The notes: a model not told the origin generated them from the letters alone. Counted from the stretch's first letter, positions 27,911 through 37,605 are shown. The stretch: 64,000 nucleotides of DNA from an uncultured Sphingomonadaceae bacterium (GCA_947504025.1 CANNFX010000001.1:657501-721500), one strand, 5' to 3'. Translations and numbers: made by a program.

Positions 27911-28921
27911 ATGAAACTCGCTACACTCAAAGACGGAACGCGTGATGGTCAGCTGGTGGTCGTGTCGAAGGACCTGACCCGTTACTGCGCAGCGAGCAAT
28001 ATCGCGCCTACAATGCAGGCTGCGCTCGATAATTGGGACGAGACCGCCCCTCAACTCGAAGCGCTATACCGCGATGTCGAACATCAGGCTGTGCCTTGCG
28101 AGCGGTTCCACGAACGGGAAGCCCATTCGCCGCTGCCACGCGCCTATCAATGGGCTGATGGCAGCGCTTACATCAACCACGTCGAGCTGGTGCGTAAGGC
28201 GCGCGATGCCGAAGTGCCCAAGAGTTTCTACAAAGATCCACTCATGTATCAGGGCGGCTCGGACAAATTCCTCGCCCCGCGCGATCCGATCCCCTTGGGT
28301 GATCCAGCATGGGGCTGCGACATGGAAGGCGAGATCGCCGTAATTACCAACGACGTGCCGATGGGCGTTTCATCCCAAGATGCAGCGAGCCACATCAAAC
28401 TGCTAATGCTGGTGAACGACGTATCGCTGCGCGGCTTGATTCCGGGTGAACTGGCCAAGGGCTTCGGCTTTTTTCAGTCCAAACCATCCAGTGCATTCTC
28501 ACCGGTTGCAGTCACGCCTGATGAACTAGGCGATTCGTGGAAAGGAAACGTAATCCATCTGCCGTTGATCGTCGATTACAACAATGAGCCTTTCGGCCGC
28601 GCCAACGCTGGCGAAGATGCTACATTCTCGCTGGCCGACCTCGTAGCTCATGCCGCCAAAACCCGAGATCTGGGTGCAGGCGCAGTGATCGGATCAGGGA
28701 CGGTGTCTAACAAGGACGCAGGTGGCGGCCCCGGTAAGCCAGTAAGTGAAGGTGGGTTAGGCTATAGCTGCATCGCCGAAATCCGGATGATCGAAACGAT
28801 CGCAGACGGTAAGCCCAGCACACCATTTATGAGCGCAGGCGATACAGTGCGCGTTGGCATGAACGATGCCGATGGTCATTCGATCTTCGGCAATATCGAA
28901 CAGGAAGTTGTAACCGTCTAA
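27911..28921 (+). CDS. Fumarylacetoacetate hydrolase family protein
   Basis: A 336-residue protein of the FAH fold, with the metal site around MEGEIAVITNDV (Glu/Glu/Asp ligands) and the C-terminal GAGAVIGSGTVSNKD and GYSCIAEIRMIETI segments. In context it should hydrolyse fumarylacetoacetate to fumarate and acetoacetate, the last step of tyrosine degradation. It ends four bases into the convergent cell-wall hydrolase gene. Homogentisate dioxygenase and HPPD are not in the window. Confidence 0.9.
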   Translation: MKLATLKDGTRDGQLVVVSKDLTRYCAASNIAPTMQAALDNWDETAPQLEALYRDVEHQAVPCERFHEREAHSPLPRAYQWADGSAYINHVELVRKARDAEVPKSFYKDPLMYQGGSDKFLAPRDPIPLGDPAWGCDMEGEIAVITNDVPMGVSSQDAASHIKLLMLVNDVSLRGLIPGELAKGFGFFQSKPSSAFSPVAVTPDELGDSWKGNVIHLPLIVDYNNEPFGRANAGEDATFSLADLVAHAAKTRDLGAGAVIGSGTVSNKDAGGGPGKPVSEGGLGYSCIAEIRMIETIADGKPSTPFMSAGDTVRVGMNDADGHSIFGNIEQEVVTV

Positions 28922-29961
28922 GGCGTTTCGGGAGCCGTTTCAGCAACTACTGGCGGCTCCACTTTCTCGCCCTGCCTAGCGCGCGCTTTTCTGTAGTTCT
29001 CGCTGGATGTAACGGGATCAGGGATACTCGGTCGCCACTCGACCGTTGTGTCGATCCTTCCGCCCACATCGCTTTTGGCGTGGCGGTCTGTCTCGTCTGG
29101 CGTAACTGTCAAACCCTCAACGAATTCCTCTTCCGCTATACCCTCGGCCTCACCTTCTTCGGCAATGCGTTCTTCTAATGCTGTGTAATCAATAGAAGGT
29201 ATCCGCTCGCGTCCTGACCAACCGGCGGTGAAAGCCCCGCGCGAACCACCGCGCCCGGGGAACCGGTAGAAGATGTGACGCCCGATCTGCCCGACCTTAG
29301 CCAGAGTATAGGCCCAGCGCGGTACAACATAATCAGCATGGTAATGAGTCGATGTTCCAACAGTAGGCTCCGTCTTCCCGGCCAATGCCCCCTCTGCAAC
29401 TTGCCGTGAATCGGCCCACTGACGCGCCAGCGGACCACGCAAGAGCGATCCGTCGCAAGTGAAGCTAAACTGGCAAACGGGCCGGCTCACGCCTTCATAG
29501 ACCACCCCGCAAACCGAACGTGGATAGGCTGGGTGGCGCACCCGGTTGAGCACAACTTGTGCCACACCGCGCTTTCCCTGAATGCTCTCATTCGCTGCCT
29601 CGTAATAGACCGCCTGCGTTAGGCAACGCAGCGCCTCCGGATAGGCGGGTGATTGGCCCGATATGGCTGTGAAAGCTCGCGCACCAGTTACCGGAAGATC
29701 GGATTGCGGGATCAGCGCATTGCGCTCCTGCGCGCTCTCACCGGCCGCAAGGATTTCAGCCTCTTCGCCGACGGTCAATTCAGCCAACTCCTCGAGGCCG
29801 GCCACTTGTGTCGTACTTTCTGGCGTAGAGTTGGGTGCGGCTTTACCTTGAGTGAAGAACCAAAGGCCCACTGCAAGCGCGGTGATCAGTAACAATCCCG
29901 CGGCGATCCAACCAAGGGGCAGCCTGCCTGGCAGGTCATCTGTATTTGGTAGGTCGGTCAT
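28918..29961 (-). CDS. SleB-type cell wall hydrolase
   Basis: A 347-residue protein with one N-terminal membrane span (about 15-35) and a Hydrolase_2 domain (about 105-230). The signature AVYYEAANESIQGKRGVAQ with catalytic Glu, then LNRVRHPAYPRSVCGVVYEG and CQFSFTCDG, is typical of SleB/CwlJ relatives. The C-terminal about 110 residues are acidic and of no known domain. It should cleave peptidoglycan from the periplasmic side. Convergent with the fumarylacetoacetase gene by a four-base overlap. Confidence 0.87.
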   Translation of the reverse strand: MTDLPNTDDLPGRLPLGWIAAGLLLITALAVGLWFFTQGKAAPNSTPESTTQVAGLEELAELTVGEEAEILAAGESAQERNALIPQSDLPVTGARAFTAISGQSPAYPEALRCLTQAVYYEAANESIQGKRGVAQVVLNRVRHPAYPRSVCGVVYEGVSRPVCQFSFTCDGSLLRGPLARQWADSRQVAEGALAGKTEPTVGTSTHYHADYVVPRWAYTLAKVGQIGRHIFYRFPGRGGSRGAFTAGWSGRERIPSIDYTALEERIAEEGEAEGIAEEEFVEGLTVTPDETDRHAKSDVGGRIDTTVEWRPSIPDPVTSSENYRKARARQGEKVEPPVVAETAPETP

Positions 29962-29989
29962 AGAGCTATCCAGCGCGCCGGAAGAGAGG

Positions 29990-30796
29990 CTATCCGGCAG
30001 TCAAGCGCTTTTCAACTGCCTGCGACAACGCCTCTATCCGCTTGGCATTGGCCCCCAGGTCACTTTGCCCGACGCGTGACGTCGAACGGAAATCGATCCG
30101 GACACCATCTTCGGTTTCTGCAATGCGGCCGATCACATCATCCTTGAAGCCAAACCAGAACGTATCGGCCACACCTTCAACAGTATTGGTCGCCGTGTCG
30201 ATCCGAACGTCGGAAAAACCGGCCGTACGCATTTCGCCTTCAACCGCGGCAATAGCCATCCGGTAATCGCCGTCCGTGATAATTGGCGCAAGGTCGGGGT
30301 AAGATTCGGCAATCACTTGCGCTTCAGTCTTATCCTTGAGGCTCGCCACCTCCGCCCATGGCTCGAACTGGCCCAATGGCACATCAAACGGGCGCAGCGG
30401 ATTGGCATCTGACGCCTCGCGCGCTGCCACTGTCGTGGCGGAATATTGCGGCGGGTTCGAAGTATCTGTGGTGATGTCGTGAATCGGCGGGATATCTCCA
30501 GCGCTTGAACGGACATTGGCGGCCATCGCCATCATTCCGGCGGGTATCGCCAGCGCGATAAGCGCTATGAGCCACCCCTTTCGCGGTGCACGGATAAGTG
30601 TAGCGATCAAGGCAATCAACGCGATCACCGCGACAATACCGATCACAATCGGTCCCGCCTTCACCGTCAGCGTGATAAGCCCGGTCTTCCAGTCCCACAG
30701 GCCAAACTTGGTACCTAGCGCAGCAGCCATGAAATAAACGGGGAGCAGCAGCGCTAGAATCAGCGCAAGGCGAGCATACCAAGGTGTTTTTGTCAT
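29990..30796 (-). CDS. DUF1499 family membrane protein
   Basis: A 268-residue protein from ATG 30796 with three membrane spans in the first 120 residues (LALILALLLPVYFMAA, PIVIGIVAVIALIALIATLI, WLIALIALAIPAGMM) and a soluble C-terminal DUF1499 domain, seen in NPLRPFDVPLGQ, VEGVADTFWFGFKDDVIGRI and SRVGQSDLGANAKRI. The domain's function is not known; the topology places it in the periplasm. It lies 28 bases from the SleB gene on the same strand, so they may be co-transcribed. Confidence 0.8.
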   Translation of the reverse strand: MTKTPWYARLALILALLLPVYFMAAALGTKFGLWDWKTGLITLTVKAGPIVIGIVAVIALIALIATLIRAPRKGWLIALIALAIPAGMMAMAANVRSSAGDIPPIHDITTDTSNPPQYSATTVAAREASDANPLRPFDVPLGQFEPWAEVASLKDKTEAQVIAESYPDLAPIITDGDYRMAIAAVEGEMRTAGFSDVRIDTATNTVEGVADTFWFGFKDDVIGRIAETEDGVRIDFRSTSRVGQSDLGANAKRIEALSQAVEKRLTAG

Positions 30797-30827
30797 TTGC
30801 CTGTGATGCACGCGTGAGGCCTGCGGT

Positions 30828-32843
30828 TCAATAGCCGTAACGCAGGCCCGCCCATACGGTGCGCGGCGTACCGAGGTCGAAGATGCCGCCGGCATTGCGG
30901 GTAATAATCGTCTCATCGGTCAAGTTTTCACCACGCAGCACGAGCGAAAATTGGCCGCCTACCGGTATTTCAGCGAAGACGCTCAATGTAGTCGCTGCGG
31001 GCAAACGGTCGGTTTCCTGATCGCTTTCAAATTGCGCTCCGGTGTGACGAACGGTCGCAGCCAGCTGCCAGCCAATTGCGGGAAGCCAAGCCAGTGTGGC
31101 CGAGCCTGCCCATTCGGGCGTCTGCGGTGGGCGGTTACCATCAAGCGCAGAGGCAAAGCCCGCGCCCTCCACTTCAGCATCAGTATAGGCGAGCGAACCG
31201 TTGAAACGGATTTGCCCAGATTCAATTCTCGCGCCCGCTTCTATCCCGCGCGCTTTGATCGCATCGAGATTTTGCCGCTGCCGCAAGTTGGCGGCCAAAG
31301 TCACATTGGCAATGGCTCCCTCCAACCGGTTGTGGAAGCCCGTGAGAGAAATCGACACCCCATCATGAGGCATCAAATCAAAGCCCGCCTCGAATCCTTT
31401 CAATTTCTCGACATCGAGTCCCGCATTCGCCTGCGTAACCAACGGAAAAATAACAAAAGGTCGGTAAAGCTCATTCAATGTCGGCAGTCGCAATCCACTA
31501 TATGCTGCAGCTCGCAAGGACAGCATATCACTAGACCTGAAAAGCGCACCGGCGCGATAGGTCACCGTCCAGCTATTGCGGTCATCATAAGTATCGTCGC
31601 GCGAAACACTGCCGTCTGCCTGCCGTTCGAGATAAAAGCCGTCAGTGATCGTTGTGCGGTCAGCCCGCAGTCCGCCGGTCAGAACCAGCCGCCCTAGAGA
31701 CCAATCATCCTCGATGAAGAAGCCCAGGTCACCATTCGTTCCGCCTGCACGGCGGCGTGAACGCAGATTGCCAGTGAAAGCGCTATATGCTTCCTCTTGC
31801 AGTTCTCCGCTCGACCGGCGGAAGTCAGCGCCCAATTTCAGCGTGTGATCAGACCCAACCGGTGGGCGGATTTCAAGCTTGCCCCCTAACCCGGTCGATG
31901 GAGTATTCCGCTGATCCAAAACCCTGACAAAACGGGTGGAACTGATGACTTCATTCGAAAAGTTACGCGCCTGTACATAAGCGAGCGCATCAAACTGCCA
32001 ATCGCCGCGCCCGACCAGGCGGATACTTGCATCCTGTCCGCTGCTGGTGCTGTCCGCGCCGTCGAAGCGCAACGTCCGATGATCGTCGAAAACCAGTCCG
32101 CGCGCCTGGATCTCCAGCGTGTCAGACATTGGGACTACCGCCCGTATCTGCGCCGAACGGCTTTCAAATTCTGCACGTGAAGTGATCGCAGCACGCTGGT
32201 CCTTGGGCGTAGTGAAGAACCCCTGCCCCCGGTCCCAGCGTCCGCTGACCGTCACAAAGCCTGCCCCCAGCTTTTGCGCTAAAGCCGCGCTCGCCTCGGT
32301 TTCACCGCGATCATTGATCAGCAGCGATGCGCTGATCGGTCCGAGTGTAGCCATGTCGGCACTCTGCAATTCAATCGTTCCCGCAAGCGCGCCTGCGCCA
32401 AATGGACCTGAACCACCGCCGCGCATCACGCGAATACTGCCAAGCCTTTCGGGTGCGAGCGACGTCAGCGGGATGTAGCCGAAGAAGGGATCAGCCGTCG
32501 GCACGCCGTCGAGAAGAACCAATGCGCGGCTGGTCGCGTTTCCTCCAAGCGCCCGCAGGGTAACGCCCTGCGCGGAAGGATTAGACGAGCGGCTGTCCGA
32601 CCGGCGAAACTGCTGGAAACCGGCAACCGACGACAGCACATCTTCAATCCGGCCAGACGGCGCGGCAACAATCTGCTCGCGGTCCAATTCGGTGACGGCA
32701 TAGGCCGGCGCGGCGGGTGTTGGCTCCAGCCCTCCGGCTACAACAACGATCTCGGCCTCATCCTGAGGCACATCTTGCGCAGCGGCAGGGGTGGCCGCCA
32801 AAATTACAGAAATGGCCGTGGTTGCAAACAGGTAACGATACAT
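30828..32843 (-). CDS. TonB-dependent outer membrane receptor
   Basis: A 671-residue protein with signal peptide (to about AAAQD), a plug domain (about 35-150: AVTELDREQIVAAPSGRIEDVLSSVAGFQ and VLLDGVPTADPFFG) and a C-terminal beta-barrel ending in an aromatic residue (LRYGY). Such receptors import siderophores, vitamins, sugars or metals with TonB energy. The usual TonB box is not clear. No Fur box was seen in the 109 bases before the divergent flavin monooxygenase gene, so an iron role is not supported. DUF1499/SleB genes follow 32 bases downstream on the same strand. Confidence 0.9.
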   Translation of the reverse strand: MYRYLFATTAISVILAATPAAAQDVPQDEAEIVVVAGGLEPTPAAPAYAVTELDREQIVAAPSGRIEDVLSSVAGFQQFRRSDSRSSNPSAQGVTLRALGGNATSRALVLLDGVPTADPFFGYIPLTSLAPERLGSIRVMRGGGSGPFGAGALAGTIELQSADMATLGPISASLLINDRGETEASAALAQKLGAGFVTVSGRWDRGQGFFTTPKDQRAAITSRAEFESRSAQIRAVVPMSDTLEIQARGLVFDDHRTLRFDGADSTSSGQDASIRLVGRGDWQFDALAYVQARNFSNEVISSTRFVRVLDQRNTPSTGLGGKLEIRPPVGSDHTLKLGADFRRSSGELQEEAYSAFTGNLRSRRRAGGTNGDLGFFIEDDWSLGRLVLTGGLRADRTTITDGFYLERQADGSVSRDDTYDDRNSWTVTYRAGALFRSSDMLSLRAAAYSGLRLPTLNELYRPFVIFPLVTQANAGLDVEKLKGFEAGFDLMPHDGVSISLTGFHNRLEGAIANVTLAANLRQRQNLDAIKARGIEAGARIESGQIRFNGSLAYTDAEVEGAGFASALDGNRPPQTPEWAGSATLAWLPAIGWQLAATVRHTGAQFESDQETDRLPAATTLSVFAEIPVGGQFSLVLRGENLTDETIITRNAGGIFDLGTPRTVWAGLRYGY

Positions 32844-32952
32844 GCGGCTCCCCTAACGCCTCTCCTGTCTTTGGTCAGCCCTATATCGGTCCTAATATGC
32901 TACTGGCCTAATGGCTCGCGCTGTGCTTACATTGCTGTCAGCAGGAGAGAAG

Positions 32953-34449
32953 ATGATGACCGCGCCTAAACCAGACTTCGACGTGCTGATTGTTGGCGCG
33001 GGTATTTCCGGCATCGGTATGGCCGCGCATTTGGAAATGAACTGCCCCGGCCGCAGCTATGCCATCGCGGAACGGCGCGAAGATTTAGGCGGAACATGGG
33101 ATCTGTTCCGCTATCCCGGTATTCGGTCTGACAGCGATATGCACACGCTGGGTTTCGTCTTCGAGCCGTGGAGGGACGAAAAGACCATCGCTGATGGCCC
33201 TGCAATCTTGAGCTACTTGAACCGCATCGTGGATGAGCGCGGCATCAGAGAACATATCCATTTTGGCCGCAAAGTTCTCTCCGCAGCTTGGCGTGATGAA
33301 GATGCTCGGTGGCACATTATGATGGAAGACGACGCAGGCACGCAAACGGCGATGACCGCGAACTTCCTGTTCCTGGGTTCAGGCTATTACGATTACGATC
33401 AACCCTTCGACCCCGCATTTGCGGGCCGCGAGGAATTTGGCGGTGAAATCGTCCACCCGCAATTCTGGCCAGAAGACATAGACTATGCCGGTAAGAAGGT
33501 TGTAGTGATCGGTTCGGGTGCCACTGCGGTCACGATAGTTCCGGTCATGGCCGAAACGGCTGAAAAGGTGACTATGCTTCAGCGCACACCGACATGGTGC
33601 GGTGTCGCCCCTTCGAAAGATCCGTTCGCCAATACGCTGCGGAAGATTCTCCCGGAGAAGCTGGCCTATAGAATCACCCGTAAGAAGAACGTGTGGATGC
33701 AGGACTTCGTCTTCAAGAAGGCCCGCAGTAGTCCCAAGCGGGTTGCAGACGCGCTCACCAAGCGGATCAAGAAAGAGCTCGGCAGCGCCTATGATGCAGA
33801 GGCATTCACCCCGCCCTATAATCCATGGGAACAGCGGCTTTGCCTTGTGCCTGATGCAGACCTGTTCAAAGCGATCAAAGCAGGCAAGGCCGAAGTTGTG
33901 ACCAACCATATCGAGAAATTCGAGAAGGACGGCATCCGGCTAAAATCTGGTGAATTGCTCGAAGCGGATATTATCATAACGGCAACCGGCCTCAGTCTGG
34001 CCGTCGCCGGCAAAATCGACGTCAGTGTAAATGGCGAAGCGGTTAAGTGGAGCGATCACTTCTATTACAAGGGCTGCATGTTCTCGAACGTGCCCAATCT
34101 TGCAGTGGTGTTCGGCTATCTCAATGCCAGCTGGACACTGCGCGCGGACATCAATTCAGAATATGTCTGCAAGCTGCTCAACGTCATGGAGGAGAAGGGC
34201 GCGGAAGTTGCCCTGCCTTACCTTCCGGCAGACAATGATCTGGAAGAGCTCGACATTTTCGACTTCTCATCAGGCTATATCCAGCGCGGCAAAAGCATCA
34301 TGCCCAAGACTGCAACCGAGCTGCCTTGGCAGTTGACGCAGGATTACAGGCAAGACCGAAAGAACCTGGTCAAGCAACCGGTCGATGATGGCGTGCTGCA
34401 ATTTGCCAACGCCAACGCAAAAACACCTGTTATGGAACCAGCGGAGTAG
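32953..34449 (+). CDS. Flavin-containing monooxygenase (Baeyer-Villiger type)
   Basis: A 498-residue FAD enzyme. The Rossmann motif GAGISGIG is near the N-terminus, a second NADPH site is GSGATAVT, and the region following includes FWPEDIDYAGKKVVVIG, a variant of the FxGxxxHxxxW/P fingerprint. It probably oxidises a ketone or an organic sulfur/nitrogen compound. The start at 32953 has AGGAGA immediately upstream; GTG/ATG 32911 lies before it and is rejected. Divergent from the TonB-dependent receptor, with which it may share substrate uptake. Confidence 0.84.
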   Translation: MMTAPKPDFDVLIVGAGISGIGMAAHLEMNCPGRSYAIAERREDLGGTWDLFRYPGIRSDSDMHTLGFVFEPWRDEKTIADGPAILSYLNRIVDERGIREHIHFGRKVLSAAWRDEDARWHIMMEDDAGTQTAMTANFLFLGSGYYDYDQPFDPAFAGREEFGGEIVHPQFWPEDIDYAGKKVVVIGSGATAVTIVPVMAETAEKVTMLQRTPTWCGVAPSKDPFANTLRKILPEKLAYRITRKKNVWMQDFVFKKARSSPKRVADALTKRIKKELGSAYDAEAFTPPYNPWEQRLCLVPDADLFKAIKAGKAEVVTNHIEKFEKDGIRLKSGELLEADIIITATGLSLAVAGKIDVSVNGEAVKWSDHFYYKGCMFSNVPNLAVVFGYLNASWTLRADINSEYVCKLLNVMEEKGAEVALPYLPADNDLEELDIFDFSSGYIQRGKSIMPKTATELPWQLTQDYRQDRKNLVKQPVDDGVLQFANANAKTPVMEPAE

Positions 34450-34482
34450 CCCGCCGCGGATCTTTGTCGTAACACTTTGCGC

Positions 34483-35244
34483 ATGACAGCTTCAGGCAAA
34501 ATCTACACCGCCGCACTCGTGGTGATCGGCGACGAAATCCTTTCTGGCCGCACGCATGACAAAAATATCGCACAGGTTGCCAGTTGGCTTCAGGTGCAGG
34601 GCATCCGCCTCGCCGAAGTGCGCGTGGTTGCTGATGTGCAGGCACATATTGTTGAGGCTGTGAACATCCTCCGGGAACGCAATGACTATCTCTTCACCAC
34701 CGGCGGTATCGGTCCGACGCATGACGACATAACTGTCGATGCAATCGCCGCAGCGCTTTGCGTGGATGTCGTGATCCACCCGGAGGCTCGCGCGATTCTC
34801 GATCGGTATTACGCTGACAAAGGCGGGCTAAACGAAGGCCGTTTGCGCATGGCCCGCGTTCCAGACGGTGCAGAGCTGATCCCCAATCGCAAATCTGGCG
34901 CGCCAGGTATTAAGATCGGCAACATCCATATGATGGCAGGCGTCCCACACATAACCGCCGGAATGCTCGATGCGCTAACCGGAACGCTGGAAGGCGGCGC
35001 ACCGCTGGTCAGTGAAACCGTCGGCGGATTCATTCCCGAAAGCGAAGTGGCAGATCTGTTGCGCGAGGTCGAACAGGCGCACGAGACCTGTCAGATCGGC
35101 AGTTACCCATTCTTCCGCGACGGCAAGGTGGGTTCCAACTTTGTGGTAAGATCGACCAGCCAGGACGACGTGAACAGCTGCATTGATGTGCTGTGCGAAG
35201 GGCTCGGTGAGCGCGGCTGGGACTTCACCCCGGGAGGGGTTTGA
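34483..35244 (+). CDS. CinA-like molybdopterin-binding domain protein
   Basis: A 253-residue protein of the MoaB/MogA-like fold: VIGDEILSGRTHDKN and TTGGIGPTHDDIT are the typical motifs, and IGNIHMMAGVPH follows. This is the N-terminal CinA/FAD-synthase-like family, without the nicotinamide amidase domain found in full CinA. Function in bacteria is uncertain, often listed as competence/damage-inducible protein A. ATG 34483 is chosen over an upstream TTG. It follows the monooxygenase gene by 33 bases. Confidence 0.85.
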   Translation: MTASGKIYTAALVVIGDEILSGRTHDKNIAQVASWLQVQGIRLAEVRVVADVQAHIVEAVNILRERNDYLFTTGGIGPTHDDITVDAIAAALCVDVVIHPEARAILDRYYADKGGLNEGRLRMARVPDGAELIPNRKSGAPGIKIGNIHMMAGVPHITAGMLDALTGTLEGGAPLVSETVGGFIPESEVADLLREVEQAHETCQIGSYPFFRDGKVGSNFVVRSTSQDDVNSCIDVLCEGLGERGWDFTPGGV

Positions 35245-35333
35245 CCCGAGCGGCTGTAACCATTTAGCGGCTAGGTTGCCATTTCAACCGAAGCAACGTT
35301 ATAACTTACCCAGTTTACATAGGGAGTTATCAA

Positions 35334-35408
35334 ATGCGCGGAATTATCGGACTTATCATCACTGTCGTGATTATTGTAATTGTCCTCAGGGTATTAGGCG
35401 TTTTGTAA
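35334..35408 (+). CDS. 24-residue hydrophobic peptide
   Basis: A tiny open frame, beginning MRGIIGLIITVV and ending in VLRVLGVL, encodes a single membrane-spanning helix with an arginine at each end. It has an excellent ribosome-binding site, AGGGAG, seven to eight bases before ATG 35334, and a strong hairpin downstream (35461-35490), so it looks like a real monocistronic unit. Peptides of this kind are common in sphingomonads but I do not know a function; possibilities are a type I toxin-like peptide or a small membrane regulator. Nothing antisense was identified. Confidence 0.6.
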   Translation: MRGIIGLIITVVIIVIVLRVLGVL

Positions 35409-35460
35409 CAAGCGTTTGCTGAGCTCTCAGGGGCTTCGCAACAGATTGCAACGGTTCAAG

Positions 35461-35490
35461 AGGCGGCCAGGCAGTGATGTTTGGCCGCCT
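35461..35490 (+). terminator. Rho-independent terminator after the 24-residue peptide
   Basis: A perfect 9-bp stem, AGGCGGCCA (35461-35469) with TGGCCGCCT (35482-35490), 12-base loop, followed by TTGCTTT. It is 52 bases downstream of the small peptide's stop and should end that transcript before the lipocalin gene, which begins 150 bases further on. Confidence 0.7.
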
Positions 35491-35640
35491 TTGCTTTGGA
35501 TATTTTACCTTTCAAAATACACCAAATAGGTTAATCACGCAGGTAACCGGTTCGGGCTCGCTGTTGGATAGGGTTCAGGGCTGTGAAAGTAGGATGGTAC
35601 GATATAGGTCCAACTATTCGGTGCCACTGGAGCTACCCTT

Positions 35641-36189
35641 ATGCCCAATCTTAAAGCCTTAACTACAGTTCTACTGGCGGGCAGCCTTGCTCTCTCTGGC
35701 TGCTCGGCGGTGCTGAAAAAGCACCCTGTCGGCAATACCGCTGTGCCTGAACCTGTTAAAACGGTGGACCTGACACGTTATGCCGGGCTTTGGTACGAAC
35801 TCGCTCGCTACGAACAAGGCTTTCAAAAGGGCTGTGACGGGGTCACTGCCGAATATACCCTTCGTGATGACGGCAAGATCGATGTGCTCAACACATGCCG
35901 TAAGCCTGGTGGCAAGGTTTCAGATGCAAAAGGCAAAGCAAAGGTTGTCGATGCCGCTACCGGTGCGAAGCTCAAGGTCAGTTTCTTCGGGCCCTTCTAC
36001 GGCGATTACTGGGTACTAGACCGCGCCGAGGACTATAGCTGGGCCATCGTTGGTGACCCCTCCGGCCGATACATGTGGATCTTGTCACGCGAGGCCACGC
36101 CGAGTGACGCGAAGATTGCCGAGCTGGTCGGGCGGGTAGACGCGCTTGGTTACAAAACGAATTATTTGCGGATGACAAAACAGCCCTGA
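35641..36189 (+). CDS. Bacterial lipocalin (Blc-like lipoprotein)
   Basis: A 182-residue outer-membrane-type lipoprotein with lipobox LSGC (Cys21). The lipocalin signature GLWYELARYE occurs at about residues 48-57, followed by the beta-barrel strands ending in YMWILSREATPS and the C-terminal helix. Blc-type lipocalins bind lysophospholipids or fatty acids. GGAG lies ahead of ATG 35641. Single gene between two terminators. Confidence 0.9.
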   Translation: MPNLKALTTVLLAGSLALSGCSAVLKKHPVGNTAVPEPVKTVDLTRYAGLWYELARYEQGFQKGCDGVTAEYTLRDDGKIDVLNTCRKPGGKVSDAKGKAKVVDAATGAKLKVSFFGPFYGDYWVLDRAEDYSWAIVGDPSGRYMWILSREATPSDAKIAELVGRVDALGYKTNYLRMTKQP

Positions 36190-36327
36190 CATATCTGTTG
36201 CGGGCCTGACCTCGGTCATGGCGGCCAGCGACCGGCCGATCGCCGCGCCATATTGCTCCGCGATGCCAAGGAGGACGGATATGCTCCGCCAGGAGTTTGA
36301 AGCAGCCCGATAGGGACACAAACAAAA

Positions 36328-36355
36328 GGGCCGCCGAGATTTCTCCCGGCGGCCC
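36328..36355 (-). terminator. Terminator of the rplK-rplA transcript
   Basis: A perfect 9-bp stem, GGGCCGCCG (36328-36336) with CGGCGGCCC (36347-36355) and a 10-base loop. On the minus strand it is followed by TTTTGTTTG. It lies 29 bases past the rplA stop. It can also stop plus-strand reading from the lipocalin gene, but with a weaker U-tract. Confidence 0.75.
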
Positions 36356-36383
36356 CAATTTGTTCATCAGTGACGAAGGCTAA

Positions 36384-37085
36384 TTACGTGCCTTCGACAG
36401 CCGCAGTCTCAAGTTTCAGACCCGGGCCCATCGTCGAGGACAGCGAGACCTTCTTGACGTATTTGCCCTTCGCGCCGCTTGGTTTGGCTTTAACAACAGC
36501 GCCGGTGAGCGCTTCGAAGTTGGTCTTGATCTGAGCGTCGGTGAAGCTCATCTTGCCGATACCACAGTGGACGATACCGGCTTTTTCAACGCGGTATTCG
36601 ACCTGTCCGCCCTTGGCGTCCTTAACGGCCTGTTCCACGTTTGGAGTCACGGTACCCAGCTTGGGGTTTGGCATCAGGCCCTTGGGACCCAGTACCTTAC
36701 CCAGACGGCCAACAACGCCCATCATGTCAGGCGTCGCAATTACGCGGCCATAGTCGAGGTTGCCGGCCTGCATGTCTTCCATGAGGTCTTCTGCGCCGAC
36801 CTTGTCAGCACCAGCGGCGAGCGCCTTCTCAGCATTTTCGCCACGTGCGAACACAGCGACCTTGATGTCTTTACCAGTGCCCGAAGGCAGCGATACAACA
36901 CCGCGAACCATCTGGTCCGAGTGGCGCGGATCAACGCCGAGGTTCATAGCGACTTCGATGGTTTCATCCATCTTGGTCTTGCCGGAAACTTCACGAAGCA
37001 GCTTCAGCGCATCATCGAAGTTGTACAGTGCTTCCGGATCGATCTTATCGACCAGCATCTTCTGCTTTTTGGTTAGCTTTGCCAT
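36384..37085 (-). CDS. Ribosomal protein L1
   Basis: A 233-residue L1 from ATG 37085, with MAKLTKKQK at the N-terminus, the RNA-binding segment [28 protein letters not shown], and [15 protein letters not shown], the L1 signature. L1 forms the L1 stalk of the 50S subunit and represses its own operon by binding the leader. An upstream start at 37109 is not preferred. It follows rplK by four bases. Confidence 0.98.
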   Translation of the reverse strand: MAKLTKKQKMLVDKIDPEALYNFDDALKLLREVSGKTKMDETIEVAMNLGVDPRHSDQMVRGVVSLPSGTGKDIKVAVFARGENAEKALAAGADKVGAEDLMEDMQAGNLDYGRVIATPDMMGVVGRLGKVLGPKGLMPNPKLGTVTPNVEQAVKDAKGGQVEYRVEKAGIVHCGIGKMSFTDAQIKTNFEALTGAVVKAKPSGAKGKYVKKVSLSSTMGPGLKLETAAVEGT

Positions 37086-37089
37086 GTTC

Positions 37090-37521
37090 TTAGCCCTCCA
37101 CCACATCAATGCCCATCGAACGCGCGGAGCCTTCGATGATCTTGGTTGCCTGATCCATATCGTTTGCGTTCAGATCGGCCATCTTCGCTTGTGCGATTTC
37201 GGTCAGCTGCGAACGCTTGATGGTTCCGGCAGAAACCTTACCTGGCTCGGACGAACCCGATTTCAGCTTCATAGCCTTCTTGATCATGTAGCTGGCAGGG
37301 GCGGTCTTGGTAGTGAAGGTGAACGAGCGATCCGCATAGACGGTAATGACCGTAGGAATCGGTGCGTTCTTTTCCATGTCCTGCGTGGCAGCGTTAAATG
37401 CCTTACAGAATTCCATGATGTTCACGCCGCGCTGACCCAGCGCCGGGCCGATCGGGGGTGATGGGTTTGCAGTTCCCGCGGGCACCTGCAGCTTAATATA
37501 GCCGTCAATCTTCTTGGCCAT
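37090..37521 (-). CDS. Ribosomal protein L11
   Basis: A 143-residue L11: [35 protein letters not shown] is the N-terminal part with its conserved prolines, and the C-terminal rRNA-binding domain ends [13 protein letters not shown]. It sits at the GTPase-associated centre. GGAGG lies directly before the start. It is the first gene of rplK-rplA; the leader contains a possible L1-binding hairpin at 37574-37605. Confidence 0.98.
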   Translation of the reverse strand: MAKKIDGYIKLQVPAGTANPSPPIGPALGQRGVNIMEFCKAFNAATQDMEKNAPIPTVITVYADRSFTFTTKTAPASYMIKKAMKLKSGSSEPGKVSAGTIKRSQLTEIAQAKMADLNANDMDQATKIIEGSARSMGIDVVEG

Positions 37522-37573
37522 GAATGGCCTCCTTTCACACTATTTCCCCTGCCGAGGCCGGGGATCTTGTTAA

Positions 37574-37605
37574 GTGGTCAAACAGCGGACTAATCCGCCT
37601 CCCAC
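37574..37605 (-). promoter_or_regulatory. Possible L1-binding leader of rplK-rplA
   Basis: In the 142-base gap between nusG and rplK the minus strand can fold as GTGG/CCAC closing an internal loop around a hairpin GCGGA-TTAG-TCCGC. A helix, purine-rich internal loop (GAG opposite TGTTTGA) and short hairpin of this type resemble the L1 target in 23S rRNA and in other L11 operon leaders. L1 autorepression is established for E. coli; this site is inferred from shape and place only. Confidence 0.45.

Noticed and set aside
32844..32952. Fur box or cobalamin riboswitch before the TonB-dependent receptor
   Set aside because: No TTGC-type dyad or B12-box-like sequence was found in the short divergent interval.
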